Assembly: GCA_002104945.1 (NCBI GenBank)
Contig: MCFH01000008.1
Location: forward strand, 1,046,501 to 1,110,500
DNA length: 64,000 nucleotides
Reading direction: 5' to 3'
DNA from: Piromyces finnis
Taxonomy: Eukaryota; Neocallimastigomycota; Neocallimastigomycetes; Neocallimastigales; Neocallimastigaceae
The position numbers and the translations under genes are program-made. The notes beneath the pieces were generated by a model. That model searched no databases and was not told the origin of the DNA. It saw only the letters and a program-made list of their open reading frames with translations. Shown here in pieces: positions 45,639 through 57,022 of the stretch; the first letter of the stretch is position 1; every line of letters begins with the position of its first letter.

Positions 45639-46574
45639 ATTTTTAGCTAATAAGGATTAAAGAGAAAGAAAGGGGAAAATGTTTTTATATTTTTTTTTTT
45701 TAAAAAAAAAAAGTTTTTATATAATATTTACATAAATAATTACTATTTATATATATATATATTTATACATATTTTTTTTTTATTCTATTTCATAATTTTA
45801 AAGTTTTAAAAGTGATAGTAACATAATAAAACTTATATACCATTTTTTTTTTTGTTTGTTAATTATTTATATTAATTTTTTTTTTTTTTTTAAAAATTAT
45901 TAAATTTTTTAAACCTATATAGGTTTATCCTTTATGATGTTAAATAGTATTATACCTTTTTCAATATACATATATATTTTTTAGAATTTTATAAAATGTT
46001 TTTTTTTTTTAAAAAAATAAAAAAGCACACCAAAATATATGTATATATATTATATATATATATTATTAAAAAAAAAACTTTACTGTTAAAATAAAACGTA
46101 AAAATGTATAAATAAATAAAAAATAAAATAAAAATAAAATCAATAAAATAAAAAAATTCTCTATTTAAATGATACTAAATCTATGTTAAAGAATAATAAA
46201 AAATAATAATACAAATAAGTATAATTTGCTATTTTTTTTTTTTTTTAATTATTATTTTCATGAAATTTAATCAATTTTAGAAAAAAAAATATTTCGATAG
46301 ATCAATATAAAAAACTAATTACTAAAAAAAAAAAAAAAATTGAAATAGGTAGATATTTTAATAATAATTTAATCGTTTGATAGTTAGGAATATTGAAGGA
46401 GAATGATAAAATAAATTGAAATAGTTTAAATATTTATAAAAGTATCTTTTGAAATAATATGGAAATAAATATAAATAATAATAGGAAAAATAAAAAAGAT
46501 ATATACAGATAATCATCCTTTTTAAAACTATAGAGTTTAATTTAGAATAGATATATATAAACTATACAATAAAA
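45639..46574. other. Convergent spacer, PDE and Cys-rich gene
   Basis: 0.9 kb, A/T-rich with repeated poly-T and poly-A runs. It is taken up by two 3' ends. No gene is seen. Confidence 0.6.
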
Positions 46575-47565
46575 TTAATAGGCATAAATTGGAATATCAA
46601 CATCCTCTGAATATTCCATATACATTGGTTGTTGAACATATTCTATATATTGTTCTTTTACTTCTTTTGCCTTTTCTTCACGATCTTTTTTAATAAGTAG
46701 AAGAATTAATACAAAACCAATAAAAAAACCTGAAGAAACAACAATAACAGAAGTTCGAGTTGACACTGTATTTCCATTTTTCTTGTTATTATTCTTTTTT
46801 GAACAACTATTGTTATTTTTATCACAATATAAAGAAGGAATACATTCAGAATCCTTTTCACATTTTTCTCCTTCCATTTTTCCACAAACCCCATTGTCCG
46901 ATTGACAAATGTTAAGAGCAGCAAGTTCAATTTCCATTTGACATTGATTTGAAATACAACGGTGGGAAGGACAATCTTCATTTGTGGTACAATTTAAAAT
47001 TAATTTTTTTTCTTGTGGAATAATAGTATCTTTTAAAATTGGTTCCTTTTCTTTTTTTAATGCTTCATGAAAAATAGGAATTTCACAGTATCCTGAAACG
47101 CATTTATTTGAAGGACATTCTTCATTTGTAGTGCATTGGATGAAACTACTTGTCATGGTAGGTGTAGCAGTAACTGTGCTAGTAACAGTGGTAGCACTAT
47201 TTATTTTTGTTGGGAATTCGTTTAGAGTATCATTTTTCAAAGAATGATTTTCATAAAGATGGTCAGGATAAATACAATAGGATACACCGTCAATAGCATT
47301 TTTCCTACAATCTATAGCTCCTTCAGAACAATCCAATAGGGTTTGACATTCTCTTTTTATAATTAAATATAAAAATTAATATCTTATTTATTGATAATAT
47401 GGATATATATATATATATATTTTATTATATAAACTATAAATTATTAATAAAAATATAAATTTACTTGTTTTGAGTAGTTGAAATTTGGCTTTGACCAAAA
47501 GCAATATTACAATTTAACCAAAATAAAGTAGTTTTTAATAAAGTACTAGTTTGTAATTTAACCAT
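46575..47565 (-). CDS. Cysteine-rich type I membrane protein, copy A
   Basis: Two exons (47565-47465 and 47352-46575) join in phase. The first encodes a start plus a hydrophobic segment (TTLFWLNCNIAFG) that reads as a signal peptide. The ectodomain has a CxxxxDCxxxxxxCRK block (CQTLLDCSEGAIDCRK), then two repeated modules CTTNEECPSNKC and CTTNEDCPSHRC, then CGKMEGEKCEKDSEC, with a Thr-rich linker. One TM helix (about SSGFFIGFVLILLLI) is followed by a charged tail ending in a Tyr-rich stretch. Function is unknown. The pattern suggests disulphide-bonded surface modules; the short Cys-motifs recall general C-x-x-x-x-x-C extracellular repeats but no named family is certain. It is a paralogue of the gene 1.5 kb to the right. 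Confidence 0.8.
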
Positions 47566-47742
47566 TTTTTTTTCTCTTTCAAGTCTATTTTATGTTGGTA
47601 ATTATAGTATTTGATAATTTTTTATTATTATTTTTATTATTAATAATATCTTCTTTTTTGTTTTTGTTTTCAATAACTTGTGATAACTTTTAAAAAAATA
47701 TTATTATTTTTTAAAATTGAAATTATATTTTTATTATTATTG

Positions 47743-47779
47743 TTGGTATTGTTGTTGTTGTTGTTGTTGTTGTTGTTAT
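47743..47779. repeat. (GTT)n microsatellite
   Basis: About 11 GTT units, 180 bp upstream of the copy A start codon. Confidence 0.9.
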
Positions 47780-48395
47780 TTTAATAAATATTAAATAAAA
47801 TAATATTTATTTTTTTCTTTTCTTTTTCGTTTTTTTTTTTAAAAAAAGTTCAATTTTTTTTTTCTTTCAAAAAACAAAAAATTTTGGGATTTTCTTGATT
47901 ATTTATATGAAAATCTTCTTTTTTTTTTTTTTTTTCCAAATTAAGGTTTATTTTCATTTAATTAAATAGAAATTTTTGAAAAAATCTTTTTTTTTTAATT
48001 TAATTTTATTTTAACTGCCAGGCCAGAAAATTCTTTTGATATTTTAGAAATATTAATGAATGAATAATTATTAAAATAAATAAATTTGATGTGATCCCCA
48101 TTAAAAAAAAAAATTAAGCAGTGCCATATGAACATAGGAATTTTTGGCTACCCTTTTTTTTTTAAGGGTATAAAAAATTATTGAGAATATTATTTTAATT
48201 TATTATAATAATAGCTATTCTATTAAAAGTAGTTGCTAACGTGAATAAAGGATCATTTAAAAATTAGTCCCTCATTTCCTTATATCTTATAAATGCTTAC
48301 TAAAATTCTAGAAGAAATCGAAATTCTGACTATTTAAATTAAAAATATTTGTCGTTCATCTATTAATTATTCTATCGTTTTTCTATATTAATATT

Positions 48396-48452
48396 ATTTA
48401 TTTATTTATTTACTTATTTACTTATTATTATTATTATTACTATTATTATTTC

Positions 48453-48488
<36 letters not shown>

Positions 48489-48532
48489 CTTACTTAATTA
48501 ATTAGTTAGTTATGTAGGTAGATAGGTAGATA
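48396..48532. repeat. Degenerate TTTA/TTAC tetranucleotide tract
   Basis: Alternating TTTA, TTAC, TTA and TTAG units with interruptions, ending in GTAGATAG-type repeats. It looks like an old, decaying version of the kind of tract at 31343. Confidence 0.85.
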
Positions 48533-49044
48533 TTCCTTTCCTTAGTTTATCAATAAAATAATAAAGTAAAAAATAAATTTCTTTTTCATTACTCTTTTCA
48601 AATAAACATATATCTTCAAAATGAAAATGTTAGAAGATAGAAGAAAATTCCTTTTTTTCTTCAAAAAAAAAACATATCATCAATTTTCTAATTATAATTA
48701 TATATTTTTTATCTCAACAAACATATTATAAATTATGTTTTCTTTTTAAATAACAAACTTAAATTTACAAGAATGACACTTTTAACACACTTTAAAAAAT
48801 TAAACAAAAAAAAAAGGTTTAACTTTTTTTATATACTTGGGAATTTTATTATATCAAAATTTAAAAAAAAATTAATATTTTTATATTAATTTTTATTTTT
48901 TATTTTATCTTTTAATATTTTGTAATAAACAATTGTTTGTTCTATCGATATTAAAGTTTTTTTCAAATTATAAATTAATGGATTCGCATTAGAACTACTT
49001 TTTTTTTTATTATTTTTATGAAAACGAAAAAAAATAATTTTAAA

Positions 49045-49800
49045 TTATACAAAAGCAGGTACAACTATAATAGTAGTAGCAACTTTTTTTTCTTTTTCTG
49101 ATAGTATATCGTACATACCTGGATTTTCTATAGTATCTTCAACATGCTTAGAACAAGCGATAACAAAAACAACAATGACAAATATTATAACAACTATACC
49201 AATACCAATACAAATATATAATGTAGTTTTGTTTGATTTTTCTGGTTGATTGTTGTTATCCAAAGCCTTCTTATCAATACATGTCATTGTAGGAGTATCA
49301 CAAGTAGATGAAAGACATTCATTATCACTAGTACATTTTTCACCAATTAATTTACCACATTGATATTTAGTATTTTCGATACTACAAAATGAAAAAGTGG
49401 AATTATTATTAATAGAACATTGACCATTTATACATTGATTTTGAGAGCATTCCTTTCCCGAACAATTAATAGTTATGTTATTATTTTGTTCAAGTAAACT
49501 ATCTTTATTAATACTATTATTCTTTACAAGGTAACAAGTTTGAGCGTCAGTACAAAGGTATTCTGGATAAACACAAGAGGAATTAATTCCATTACTATCC
49601 TTTCTACATTCCAATGCTTCTTTTGAACAATCTGTAAGAGTCTCGCACAATGTTTTAATTGATAAACTTGTTATTTTATCTTGAGTATAATTTTGGGCAA
49701 GCGTTAAATCTGAAAGATTAATAATAGTTTCTCCATAAACTAAACTACATAAAATGAAAATAATACTTGATTTTACAAAATTATTTAATACAGAATTCAT
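49045..49800 (-). CDS. Cysteine-rich type I membrane protein, copy B
   Basis: A single 251-codon exon starting MNSVLNNFVKSSIIFILCSL, a typical signal peptide. The ectodomain repeats the scheme of copy A: CETLTDCSKEALECRKD, CVYPEYL, then CSGKECSQNQCINGQCS and CGKLIGEKCTSDNECLSSTC, with many Asn-x-Ser/Thr sites. A TM helix (ICIGIGIVVIIFVIVVFVIA) and a short cytosolic tail follow. Identical framework Cys spacing (C-x5-C-x6-C-R-K and C-G-K-x4-EKC) shows common descent with copy A. Copy B has lost one of the short Cys modules and lacks the intron that copy A has after the signal peptide. Function is unknown; a cell-surface role is inferred. Confidence 0.82.
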   Translation of the reverse strand: MNSVLNNFVKSSIIFILCSLVYGETIINLSDLTLAQNYTQDKITSLSIKTLCETLTDCSKEALECRKDSNGINSSCVYPEYLCTDAQTCYLVKNNSINKDSLLEQNNNITINCSGKECSQNQCINGQCSINNNSTFSFCSIENTKYQCGKLIGEKCTSDNECLSSTCDTPTMTCIDKKALDNNNQPEKSNKTTLYICIGIGIVVIIFVIVVFVIACSKHVEDTIENPGMYDILSEKEKKVATTIIVVPAFV

Positions 49801-50117
49801 TTTTTATTTTCTTTTAGTAATAATAAATTTAAATCTATGTATTTAATGATATAACTATTTAATGTTTATTAACACTTAAAAATAATATTTAAATATATAA
49901 TTGATATTGTTTTTTTACTTTTTTACTTTTATTTTTTGATAATTTATTTTTTAATTTTTATATAATATCTAAACTATTATTAGGTATATTATATATTTGT
50001 ATGTTTATTGTTGTTTTAAGTATTTACTTTTTATTTATGTTTATAATAATATTCTTATTTTTTTTTAATTCTAATAATAATACTATTAATTATTTTTGAA
50101 TATCTTCTTTTTTTTTT

Positions 50118-50198
50118 ATTGTTATATTATTTAAATGTTTTGTTTTAATAACTTTTTTTTTTTTATTGTTATATTATTTAAATGTTTTGTTTTAATAA
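50118..50198. repeat. 34-bp direct repeat with 47-bp period
   Basis: The same 34-bp segment (starting ATTGTTATATTATTTAAATG) occurs at 50118-50151 and 50165-50198, separated by a poly-T spacer. It is a recent local duplication. Confidence 0.85.
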
Positions 50199-50525
50199 AT
50201 TTTTCAAAGATTTTAAAAAACTGGATGAATTTTTTTTCTATTTATTCTCAAATCTAATAAACTTTATTAATTATAAAAATTCATTCTTTAAATTAAAAAA
50301 AATTTTATTTTGTGTTATTTCAGGCACTAAACTTTATTTACCTATAAATGCAAAAAATAGGCAGTAAAAATCATAAAGTTTACAATTTAAAAAAAATAAA
50401 TAATTATAATTATTCATTCCATGAAAATTGCTATAATTAATAAAAAAATAAATACTACTTTATATTCTTTTAAAAAAAAACATTGTATTATGTATAAAAT
50501 AAATATCGAAAAAAAAATTTCAACT

Positions 50526-50610
50526 AAAATAGGAGAGATGCCTATTTTTATATATTTGACCCACCTAAAACGAAGCATTTCCTAAATCTATTAGGAAACA
50601 CGGCGGGTCA
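50526..50610. ncRNA. Candidate structured RNA or hairpin element
   Basis: Hairpin 1 has arms AAAATAGG (50526-50533) and CCTATTTT (50541-50548). Hairpin 2 has outer arms TGACCC (50557-50562) and GGGTCA (50605-50610), extended by CC/GG past one mismatch. It encloses an inner perfect stem TTTCCTAA (50578-50585) and TTAGGAAA (50591-50598). The G+C content is well above the flanks. It has no tRNA or snoRNA boxes I can identify. It may be a small RNA, a transposon end or a protein-binding site. Confidence 0.35.
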
Positions 50611-52065
50611 TATATAAGAATTAAAAAATAATATAGAGGGATATGAATTAATTAATGGGTGAACCATTAAAATCACCTAAAATTAAATAAATAAATATAA
50701 AAATGATAAAAATATATTGTTATTAGTAATTCGCATGTTCTAAGAATATTCATGAACAATGATTTTTAGTAGTTTAATTAGCCACATTTTGTAGTATAAA
50801 TTTATTCAAATTTCCATTAATTCAATGGAGTTATTAGAAATGTTAATAAAGTTAATAAAGTTAACATAATTATAAAAACCTAAATTAACAACTTTTAATA
50901 AAAAAAAAAAAAAATAATTTAGTAGATAAATTGGATTTTACATTATAAACGTTTTATGAAAAGACGGGTGGATAATTTTTTTTTAAAAGATACAATACCT
51001 AATAAATGAAAATATATATACATATATATTACATATATGGGTATATGGGTATATAGATGGATATAGATGTTGAATGAAATAATAAAACAATAATTTACTA
51101 TAAAATTTTAAATAGTTTCATATTACAAAAACTATAGAAATATACCCTAATTTTATTGAAAAAGAAATCTTTTTTTTTTTTTATAATAAATTCATTCATA
51201 TTAATTTATTTTATTATTCAAATTATTTCAATTAAAATGAATAGACAAAGTCAACAATTATAGAACTATAATTATTCTATAATTTTTGAAAATAAAAAAA
51301 AAAAAAATTAAATAGTAATTCCAAAATAGTCAATTATTGTCATAAAGACATGCTTTCACAAAAAAAAAAAAAAAAAAAAAAAAAAAGGCCTACAGAAGAA
51401 CTAAATAATTATTTATATATAAAAAATGTATATAGAATAAATAAAAGCTTTAAAAAAATAAAATTAAAAAAGAAAACTTTTTTTTTTTAAGGAAGAAATA
51501 TATTAAATGATGTACTTTTTTATATTTTAATTTATTTATTTATTTATTTATTGTCCGTGATATTATTTTAAATGTTATTATCATTTAGAAATCGTTCAAA
51601 ATAATAATGAAAAAATGAAAAAAAAAAAAAAAAAATTAATAGATATGAAAATTTAGTATTATGATATTTAATGTAATTGAATAAATATGATGCTTATAAC
51701 AATAGAGGTACCAAATAATTAATATAATAATAGTAATTAATTGTTAATCTTATTATTTTTAAATTTTTTTTTTTAAGGTTTTTTAAATTATAAATATAAT
51801 TAAGAAGAGATGAATAAATAATAATAAATAATGATATTAGAATATTATATAAATAACATATCAATATCTATAAAATGAAAAAGTGATATGTAATTATTTT
51901 CTGTTTCTGATTCACTTTCTTTTTTTCTGATTTAATAATAATGTGTTTTCCGTATCAGATAGATAAATCTGTTATAGTAGTAATAAATAGTGATTAAAAA
52001 GCAATTGTATGATAATTGCTTTTTTTTTTTTTTTTAATTATATAATGTTTTCTTTTTCAACCTCC

Positions 52066-54852
52066 TTACAATTCAAAGGATGATCTCTTGTTGAATAAAA
52101 TGTTCATCAAGTTTTTTAAATCTTCCAAGCTTCCGCTATGGGCATCTTCAATATCTTCAATTTCAAGACTAAAGAATAATTTGTTTGATTGTTGAATTTC
52201 ATTAATAAATTCATTATTACTTGTAACATTATTTCCATAGGTAACATCCGTAATCATGGTATTATTAGCAATATAAGGAGAGGTAACTTCAAAACCGTAG
52301 AAATCAATGGTTCTATCTGGATTAAGACGTGGTAATGGTGCCTTCTTAACCTTACCATAACCAGTAACATAATCTGGGAAATATGGTTGTTCAGTACCAT
52401 AAATATTATAAGTACTAACCAAGTATAATGGTAAGATATCAGTAGTTTCTGAATACTTGTGACCAAGTATTTCGTCAACATAATTCTTGTAAAGAACACG
52501 AACTGGTTTGAATAAATCACGGTAGAATGGGAATGGTGCATTTCTAAAGTATCTGTAGGTAGTGATGAAATATTCGCCAAAGTAACTCATAATAACAGAA
52601 TAGGTATTGAAGAAATCTTCATGCTTACTTCTTTCATAATCTAATTCATCTTCAGGAATAACATCATGTAAATTGTATTTTGGATAGAATTTCTTACTGA
52701 AAAAGAATCGTGGGTGAACATAATTAATAAAGTAATGATTATTAGCAAGGTATACAAATCTTTCGGAAATACCTGGAATCTTATCTAAATACATTTCAAT
52801 GGCATGGATATTTTCTGAATCAGCTGCTGATTCTGGAAGAATTTCTGATTGATGAATAATCTTAACTCTTTGGTTGGAAGATTTTATCCAAGATAACTCA
52901 CTATCAACTTCTCTTTGGGTAACAATAAATATATTACCCTTGAACCAAGGAAGGTACATATCAATAGAACGCATGGAATACTTTAATTCATTTATAACAT
53001 TGTTATTATTTGGTTCTGCATTTTTTAAAATATAAACAAAGGAAATATCCTTTGCCCATTGCCACTCATCACTTAAACTTTTTCCATTATAGGATAAAAG
53101 GAAGTCAACTTCACTAGATTCTCTGTCACTAATTTCTTTCTTTGGACCTGAAATGGCTTCCTTTTTATCCAAGTAGTCACTAATGATGTTTAATTTATAT
53201 TGGTACACAATTTGTTTAAATTTGTAAATACTTTGTTCCTTAAAAAGACTTCCAACTGAATCAGTAATATTATTACTAAAAGAATTGGTTTTATTAAAAA
53301 TAGGCATAATTTCTTTTTCCACTTCAATATATTCTTCTTTTTCAAATTCAGATGGATCTGGATATCTAGTTACCATGTATTCAGTAAATTCATATAATGA
53401 TTTTTCTTTGGTGTAGGCATCATTGAAATTATAAATTAAAAGATTAGTGTGAGTCTTGTATAAATTGAAATATCTTCTATTTCTTCTGGAATCATCAGTA
53501 ATTTTTCCAAATTTAATAAATTTATCAGCAATTGGACCAGAAACAATTTTTACTGAATAATCATTTATAGTTCTGTTGGCTGGTAAAGTATAACCCTTGA
53601 AACTCTTTGCTTTTCCCTTTCCTCCGAATTTCTTTGGAAATTCTTTATGTTTAGTAACATATTGAACAAATGTTTGGTAAAGATAAATAACTTGTGGTTT
53701 GTATGGACTTCTGAATCTATCAGAGCAAACAATTTTTAATTCATCCTTAAATAATTGACGATATGGTTCATATAAATCACGATAAAATACATGGCCAGTA
53801 TGATATAAATCACGGTACTTGAATTCTTTATCAAAGTATTTTCTAATAATTTCACGAGTGTAATACTTTGTAGCTTGGAAAATTTCATGAATCATATTTA
53901 ATCTAATAATTTCATCAATTTTGCTTTTTTCAAGATCAGCGATGTGACGTCTATAAACCTTTGGGTAAAAAGTTTTACTGGTGAAGAAAAATGCAGGGTG
54001 TACATAATTATTTAAGAAAATATCATCATTGAAATAAATAAAACGTTCTGTAATACCAGGGATTTTATCGAAATATAATTCAATAGTTGTAGAATCATAA
54101 GTTGGGAAAACATGTTCGGGGAAAATATCTCTATGATAAATAATTTTTACTCTTGGATTTGAAGTATCTAACCACTTTGGAATTTGATCATTAGTAACAA
54201 TGTAAATTGTACCTCTATGCCATGGTAAATACTTTTTTAAAGAACGAAAAGAATAGCGAAGTTCATCGGCTGAACGATCTCTACTGTTATATTCTCTAAT
54301 ACCACCGTTATACTTTGACTTAATATCTAAGAAATCAACATCATTGCCATCAACCCATGTATAAACAATAGATATATCTTTAACCCATTCCCATTCCGGT
54401 TCAAGTTCACCACCTTGATAATTGACAATACATTCGGTTTCATTATATTTCTTATTTTCGTCAATTGGGCTATCATATAGAATTTCTTCAGCGTTATTTT
54501 CGTTATTGTTGTCATCATCAACAATATTTCCGTTATTGTTATCATCAACATTATTTTCGTTATTGTCATCATTTTCAAAATCATTGTTATTATCTAAAAT
54601 GTCATTAATTTTATACTCTTCATGAGCATAATCTTCAGTGTCTAAATATTCTTTATCATTTTCATCTTTATCACTTTTTAATAACTTTGAATTATCATTA
54701 AGAATTTTTTCAGCAAAATTAGCTTGGTCATTTAATAAAATACCTTCAATATTATCTACATTTTGATTTACTTTTGAGCCATTAAATATAAGGAAAAAAA
54801 TACCAACGGTAAGAAGAGTTAATAAAATGATAAAATCTTTTTTATACAACAT
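52066..54852 (-). CDS. Duplicated Stealth-type phosphotransferase, membrane-anchored
   Basis: A single 928-codon exon. Residues 7-23 form an uncleaved signal-anchor (type II), followed by an Asp/Asn-rich stem to about residue 135. Copy 1 (about 150-500) has the Stealth hallmarks: DISIVYTWVDGND (CR1), DELRYSFRSLKKYLPW, RVKIIYHRDIFPE, then IELYFDKIPGITERF and FNDDIFL (CR2), and FYRDLYEPYRQLF (CR3-like). Stealth proteins transfer sugar-1-phosphate from UDP-sugars; the family includes GNPTAB and bacterial capsule enzymes. Copy 2 (about 590-900) repeats the frame (WQWAKDISFVYILKNAE, ELKYSMRSIDMYLPW, MYLDKIPGISERFVY), but TWVDG is replaced and FNDDIFL reads LANNHYF, so it is probably not catalytic. 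The location is inferred to be the Golgi lumen. Confidence 0.92.
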   Translation of the reverse strand: MLYKKDFIILLTLLTVGIFFLIFNGSKVNQNVDNIEGILLNDQANFAEKILNDNSKLLKSDKDENDKEYLDTEDYAHEEYKINDILDNNNDFENDDNNENNVDDNNNGNIVDDDNNNENNAEEILYDSPIDENKKYNETECIVNYQGGELEPEWEWVKDISIVYTWVDGNDVDFLDIKSKYNGGIREYNSRDRSADELRYSFRSLKKYLPWHRGTIYIVTNDQIPKWLDTSNPRVKIIYHRDIFPEHVFPTYDSTTIELYFDKIPGITERFIYFNDDIFLNNYVHPAFFFTSKTFYPKVYRRHIADLEKSKIDEIIRLNMIHEIFQATKYYTREIIRKYFDKEFKYRDLYHTGHVFYRDLYEPYRQLFKDELKIVCSDRFRSPYKPQVIYLYQTFVQYVTKHKEFPKKFGGKGKAKSFKGYTLPANRTINDYSVKIVSGPIADKFIKFGKITDDSRRNRRYFNLYKTHTNLLIYNFNDAYTKEKSLYEFTEYMVTRYPDPSEFEKEEYIEVEKEIMPIFNKTNSFSNNITDSVGSLFKEQSIYKFKQIVYQYKLNIISDYLDKKEAISGPKKEISDRESSEVDFLLSYNGKSLSDEWQWAKDISFVYILKNAEPNNNNVINELKYSMRSIDMYLPWFKGNIFIVTQREVDSELSWIKSSNQRVKIIHQSEILPESAADSENIHAIEMYLDKIPGISERFVYLANNHYFINYVHPRFFFSKKFYPKYNLHDVIPEDELDYERSKHEDFFNTYSVIMSYFGEYFITTYRYFRNAPFPFYRDLFKPVRVLYKNYVDEILGHKYSETTDILPLYLVSTYNIYGTEQPYFPDYVTGYGKVKKAPLPRLNPDRTIDFYGFEVTSPYIANNTMITDVTYGNNVTSNNEFINEIQQSNKLFFSLEIEDIEDAHSGSLEDLKNLMNILFNKRSSFEL

Positions 54853-56533
54853 TTTAAATAATATGTTATATATTACAATATATTGATATATTTGTATAGT
54901 TTAAAATAGCTTTAAAATAATAATAAATATAATAATGTAAAATAATTTAAATTGTAATTATTATTTAATTTTTTCTCTTTTTTTTATTTCTCACAAGAAA
55001 AAGAAAAAGAGATAATTATTTCAAATAATAAATTAATATATAAAGTGATAGTTTTTTCCTTTGATATATGTACTATGTATAATTTAATAAAATTATTAAT
55101 ACTTGTTATATAAGCATTATTTAATAAAGATTTAACTTTTAATCTACACTTTTTGTTAATGGAAAAGAAAAAAAAAATAAAAAGAATACAAAATAAAAAT
55201 GATGAAATAATAGTAATTTTTTTTTTCAATTTTTTATGTAATCTACATAATTATTATATATTATCAATAATAATTACCAATATATAGAGTTTTTATACAG
55301 AAGTTAATTAAAAAAATATATTATCAATTATAATATATGGATGTAACATTTAATAGATATATAAAACTCTATTCAATATATAATCAAATATATTACAGTA
55401 AAAAATTAATTAAACTTTAATAGAAAGATTTCTTTATATATAATAAAAAAAACAAAAAAAAATTAATTCCTTCCACCATATATAAATAGTTATTACAATA
55501 TATTAATATTAACAAATCATCATTAAGAATTTTAATAGAATGTATTTTATTGTATTATACATTATAAAATGTAAATATATTCAATTTAAAAATTATAAAT
55601 TTATTATTACAAATTACAAAATAATATAAATCTTTAATTAAATGTAAAAAAAGTTTAATTTAAAAAAAAAAATTGAATGTGGCTTAATTAATTAAAGTTT
55701 TATATAGATAATAGTTATAAAAGAAAATTTTAACTCATTTTTCATATCAATTATGTGGAATTATGTGGTACAAGACAAAACAACAAACCTAGTGAAATTA
55801 TTCCAATTATGGTAATAATAGGAAAAAAAAAGGTTAGCTATGCCATAGCCATAATCAAAAATGGCTTCTACCTAATAATACTTCAAATAGAAAAAACATA
55901 ATATAAAAATACTTGCTCTTCCTACTTATTTTAAAATAAATTAAAAAACTATCTTTTTTTTTTATTGTAAAATATCTTTTTTTTTTATTTAAATAATAAA
56001 CAAGTAAAACTTTTAAACAAGAAATAAAGTATTTGGTAGATTATTTACTATTAAAATAAAATGATCATATATTAAATTATATTATAATTTATTAATACAA
56101 TATATTATTTCTTGTATTTAATTATTAATTACCCATTTTATTAAAAAAATTTTTATGGTTGAAAATCGAGTCATATTCTAAAGATGCAACAATTACATTA
56201 CATTGCATTAAATGATTATAACAATACATATGTATTTAAATTACAGCCAATGAAATAAAAAACCAAATTAGTTATTAAATTAAATTTGTTACACTTTCAA
56301 AAAAAAAAAAGGCTACAACAATTATGTTACATTGGACTGTTATCATGTTAAATAAAAAAAATACTTTTTTTTTATCTTTTCATTTAGTAGAATAAAAAAC
56401 TTTTTTTAAAAAAAAAGGAAAAAAAAAACAAAAGAAATATTTTATTTTTCTATCTATTATTTTAAATAAATTGGTTTTATTCTGATCAATTTATTGCCAC
56501 CATCAAATTTATGTTTATTTTTCACAAAATAAA

Positions 56534-56575
<42 letters not shown>

Positions 56576-57022
56576 TCTATTTATTTATTTATTTATTTAT
56601 TTATAAATAAAAAAAATTTAATGCTTTGTTTTTTGTGTTTATCAAATACAATTATATATTATTATTATTCTATGTATTTTAATTCAAGTACTACATAAAC
56701 ATTTTTTATTATTATTACAGTTTGAGTTTATGTACATTTTTTATTTAAAAAAATCCGATTATTTCTGGATAAAATTTTAATAAATCTTGAAAACTTGAAA
56801 AAGAATTTCTTATACAAATCATGTGCTTTTTTATTTTAAAGGTTAGGTTAATTTTTTAATATTATTTTATTATTTTTTAGTGAAAATACAATTTAGAAAA
56901 CATATTAATATTAAATAAAAAAAATTATATAATGACTTTTAAATATTTAACTATTTATTAGGCAATATAAATACATAATTTATATATTATTATTATATAT
57001 ATTATTATTAATTTTAACAATA
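54853..57022. other. Intergenic region between Stealth and HAM1-like genes
   Basis: 2.2 kb holding the Stealth promoter and the HAM1-like 3' end. (TTTA)n occurs at 56538-56604. There is a short GC-richer patch near 55835-55880 with a small hairpin (GCTAT/ATAGC). No gene is seen. Confidence 0.5.
56538..56604. repeat. (TTTA)n microsatellite
   Basis: About 16 tetranucleotide units with one TCTA interruption, about 420 bp past the stop codon of the HAM1-like gene. Confidence 0.9.

Larger units (their letters stand above)
47566..49044. other. Spacer between the two Cys-rich paralogues
   Basis: 1.5 kb without a recognised gene. It contains (GTT)n at 47743-47779 and degenerate TTTA/TTAC/TTAG tetranucleotides at 48396-48532. 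It holds the promoter of copy A. Confidence 0.5.
49801..52065. other. Intergenic region with a structured element
   Basis: 2.3 kb between copy B and the Stealth gene. It includes a 47-bp-period direct duplication (50118-50198), a compact cluster of hairpins at 50526-50610, and poly-A of about 28 nt near 51360. An open stretch at 50182-50367 (+) is Phe/Lys-rich and not convincing as a gene. Confidence 0.5.

Noticed and set aside
50182-50367. Possible small gene after the 47-bp duplication
   Set aside because: Phe/Lys composition follows from A/T content; a splice-acceptor-like TTTCAG inside is interesting, but there is no partner exon.
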